The notes under the pieces are model-generated. The model was not told where the DNA came from. It searched no databases and saw only the letters and a list, made by a program, of their open reading frames with translations. The translations under genes were made by a program, and so were the position numbers. This document shows, piece after piece, positions 22,243 through 23,713 of a stretch of DNA of 23,713 nucleotides. Within the stretch, counting starts at the first letter, position 1. Each line of letters begins with the position of its first letter. This stretch comes from an uncultured Nocardioides sp. Its GTDB lineage: Bacteria; Actinomycetota; Actinomycetes; Propionibacteriales; Nocardioidaceae. The DNA is taken from NCBI RefSeq assembly GCF_946885725.1, contig NZ_CAMPGZ010000037.1, positions 1-23,713 on the forward strand, read 5' to 3'.

Positions 22243-23364
22243 GTGCGGTGCGGCTACTACGACGCGGGACTCTGCCGGTCCTGCACGTGGCTGGAGACGC
22301 CGTACGCCGAGCAGGTGGACGCCAAGCTGCGGCACGCGGCGTCGCTGCTCGAGCCGTGGCCGGAGATCGACTGGCTGCCGCCGGTCACCGGGCCGGAGCA
22401 GGGCTTCCGCAACAAGGCCAAGATGGTCGTCGCCGGCACCGTCGACGCGCCGACGCTCGGCATCCTCGACCCGTTCGGCCACGGCACCGACCTGCGCGAG
22501 TGCCCACTCCACGAGCCGGTGCTGCACGACGCGCTGCCTGCGCTCGCCTCGTTCGTGACGCGTGCGCGGCTCACGCCGTACGACGTACCGACGCGGGCCG
22601 GCGAGCTCAAGCACGTGCTCGCGACGGCCTCGCCCGACGGCGAGCTGATGGTGCGGTTCGTGCTGCGCTCCACGGAGTCGCTGGCCAGGATCCGCAAGCA
22701 CCTGCCGTCGCTCGTGGCGGATCTGCCGCACCTGCGCGTGGTGTCGGTGAACCTCCAGCCGCGGCACGCCGCCGTGCTCGAGGGGGAGCGCGAGGAGCCG
22801 TTGCTCGGCGACTCGCTGGCGTTCCGCGTCGACGGGATCACCCTGCACCTGCGGCCGCAGAGCTTCTTCCAGACCAACACGTTCGTGGCCTCTTCTCTCT
22901 ATCGGGAGGCGTCGGCGTGGGTCGACGAGATCGAGCCGTCGTCGTTGTGGGACCTGTACTGCGGTGTAGGCGGCTTCGCGCTGCACCTGGCTCGTGCTGA
23001 CCGCGACGTCGTGGGTGTGGAGCTGAGCGGCGCGGCCGTCGAGGCGGCGCGGCTGAGCGCATCGGAGGCCGGCGTCTCTGCACGCTTCATCGCCGCCGAC
23101 GCGACCACGTGGATGGCGTCGCAGCCCTCCGCTCCCGACCTCGTCGTCGTGAACCCGCCCCGCCGCGGCATCGGCCCCGACCTCGCCGGCTGGCTCGAGC
23201 AGTCCGGGGTCCGGCACGTGCTCTACTCCAGCTGCAATCCCACGACTCTCTCGCGCGACCTGGCCGCGATGCCGTCGTTGCGACCGGTCCGCGCCCGGGT
23301 GTTCGACATGTTCCCGCAGACCGGCCACCAGGAGGTGCTCGTCCTCGCCACGCGAACGTCGTGA
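22243..23364 (+). CDS. rlmC: 23S rRNA (uracil-C5)-methyltransferase RlmC-like
   Basis: The 373-residue protein aligns over its length with E. coli RlmC (375 residues), which methylates U747 of 23S rRNA. The four iron-sulfur cysteines are in place: Cys3, Cys11, Cys14 (MRCGYYDAGLCRSC) and Cys87 (RECPLH). PEQGFRNKAKMVV, LRPQSFFQTN, SAM motif LWDLYCGVGGFALH and VVNPPRRGIG follow, and the nucleophile is Cys331 in YSSCNPTTLSRD. The TRAM domain is absent, as in RlmC. It starts at GTG 22243, 10 bp after ribA, so it may be read from the same transcript, although an rRNA enzyme has no clear link to the locus. In actinomycetes the exact uridine modified could differ. Confidence 0.92.
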   Translation: MRCGYYDAGLCRSCTWLETPYAEQVDAKLRHAASLLEPWPEIDWLPPVTGPEQGFRNKAKMVVAGTVDAPTLGILDPFGHGTDLRECPLHEPVLHDALPALASFVTRARLTPYDVPTRAGELKHVLATASPDGELMVRFVLRSTESLARIRKHLPSLVADLPHLRVVSVNLQPRHAAVLEGEREEPLLGDSLAFRVDGITLHLRPQSFFQTNTFVASSLYREASAWVDEIEPSSLWDLYCGVGGFALHLARADRDVVGVELSGAAVEAARLSASEAGVSARFIAADATTWMASQPSAPDLVVVNPPRRGIGPDLAGWLEQSGVRHVLYSSCNPTTLSRDLAAMPSLRPVRARVFDMFPQTGHQEVLVLATRTS

Positions 23365-23366
23365 CG

Positions 23367-23390
23367 TTGCGGTTTGGTCCCCAACCGCAA
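23367..23390 (+). terminator. Terminator-like hairpin after rlmC
   Basis: TTGCGGTT (23367-23374) and AACCGCAA (23383-23390) form a perfect 8-bp stem with an 8-nt loop, 2 bp after the rlmC stop. No T-run follows, as is usual in actinobacteria. It lies between converging genes. The TTGCGG core recalls the palindromic repeats elsewhere, but the rest does not align well. Confidence 0.6.
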
Positions 23391-23442
23391 GAATCGGACG
23401 CGAAATCTTGCTCTTTGTGACCAATCGACGACCCCACTCGAG

Positions 23443-23713
23443 CTAGCCGGGCGGGCCGAGAACCTCGACGTCCGCCACCGGTACGACGCCCTCGGCACGA
23501 GCCGCGAGATCCGGATCGACCGTGACGAGCGCGTCGGCCTGCAGCCTGGTGATCGCCAGGTTCTCCGCGCCGCGCACGTCGGCCCAACCGTGCTCTTGCG
23601 CCAGCTGCCACGCCACCGCGCGGGACACCCGGTCGCCGAGCAGCCGCATCTTCTGCTCCGTGACCCGCTGGTGGACGGCCAGCGCGTCCTTCTCGTCGCG
23701 ACGACCCGCGCGG
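23443..23713 (-). CDS. PIN-domain (VapC-like) protein, 5' end beyond window
   Basis: The minus-strand frame is open from the right edge to a stop at 23443, giving about 89 C-terminal residues; an internal ATG at 23649 is probably not the start because similar-looking sequence continues upstream (DEKDALAVHQRVTEQK). The visible part has the PIN-domain C-terminal pattern: AWQLAQEHGWADVRGAENLAITRLQADALVTVDPDLA, with an acidic residue (the E of GAEN) and the last Asp (VTVDP) at the metal-site positions; the more usual YDAEY is GAENL here. PIN proteins are magnesium RNases, often toxins paired with an antitoxin encoded just upstream, which would be outside this window. Toxin function is therefore inferred. 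Confidence 0.72.
   Translation of the reverse strand, partial: RAGRRDEKDALAVHQRVTEQKMRLLGDRVSRAVAWQLAQEHGWADVRGAENLAITRLQADALVTVDPDLAARAEGVVPVADVEVLGPPG

Overview
The window is very GC-rich chromosomal DNA with near-total G/C at third codon positions, frequent GTG starts (one TTG), and actinobacterial families: a PucR regulator, a HelR-type RNA polymerase ATPase, a SigL-like ECF sigma factor and a PGPGW membrane protein. This points to an actinomycete, probably Nocardioides or a relative (inference; no rRNA or marker gene is present). No tRNA, rRNA, CRISPR array, insertion sequence or prophage was seen.

Left part (1-4420): a PucR-family activator, cut by the left edge before its DNA-binding domain, is divergent from a two-gene operon of CoA-acylating (methyl)malonate-semialdehyde dehydrogenase and class III omega-aminotransferase. 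The pair suits beta-amino-acid or beta-alanine breakdown. A perfect 20-bp inverted repeat closes the operon.

Middle part (4419-12650): a minus-strand signalling pair (REC-PAS-PAS-histidine kinase, then a REC domain fused to an RsbW-like ATPase); a SNF2 helicase with a long, hairpin-rich upstream region; a small PGPGW membrane protein; and helR. The helR promoter carries a palindrome closely matching the rifamycin-associated element (RAE), so a rifamycin-inducible RNA polymerase protection system is predicted. Related palindromic repeats lie just after the stop codons of several genes here.

Right part (12651-22232): an unusual conserved-looking locus. It contains a SAM methyltransferase, a CDP-alcohol phosphatidyltransferase fused to a second methyltransferase, a SigL-like sigma factor with its zinc anti-sigma factor, a membrane sulfatase/LTA-synthase-like enzyme, a zinc-ligand-less MDR dehydrogenase, a 6-pyruvoyl-tetrahydropterin-synthase fold lacking catalytic residues, a GT4 glycosyltransferase, a flippase-like membrane protein, a RibD-C-type reductase and GTP cyclohydrolase II. 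No other riboflavin genes are present. I infer a dedicated pathway from GTP through a reduced pyrimidine to a methylated, glycosylated, possibly membrane-linked product. Three promoters of form TGAACC-N16-CGT sit exactly at the starts of sigL, the fusion gene and the sulfatase, suggesting a local SigL regulon with two leaderless GTG starts.

Right end (22243-23713): the rRNA methyltransferase gene rlmC follows 10 bp after ribA, then a terminator-like hairpin and the C-terminal part of a PIN-domain protein entering from the right edge.
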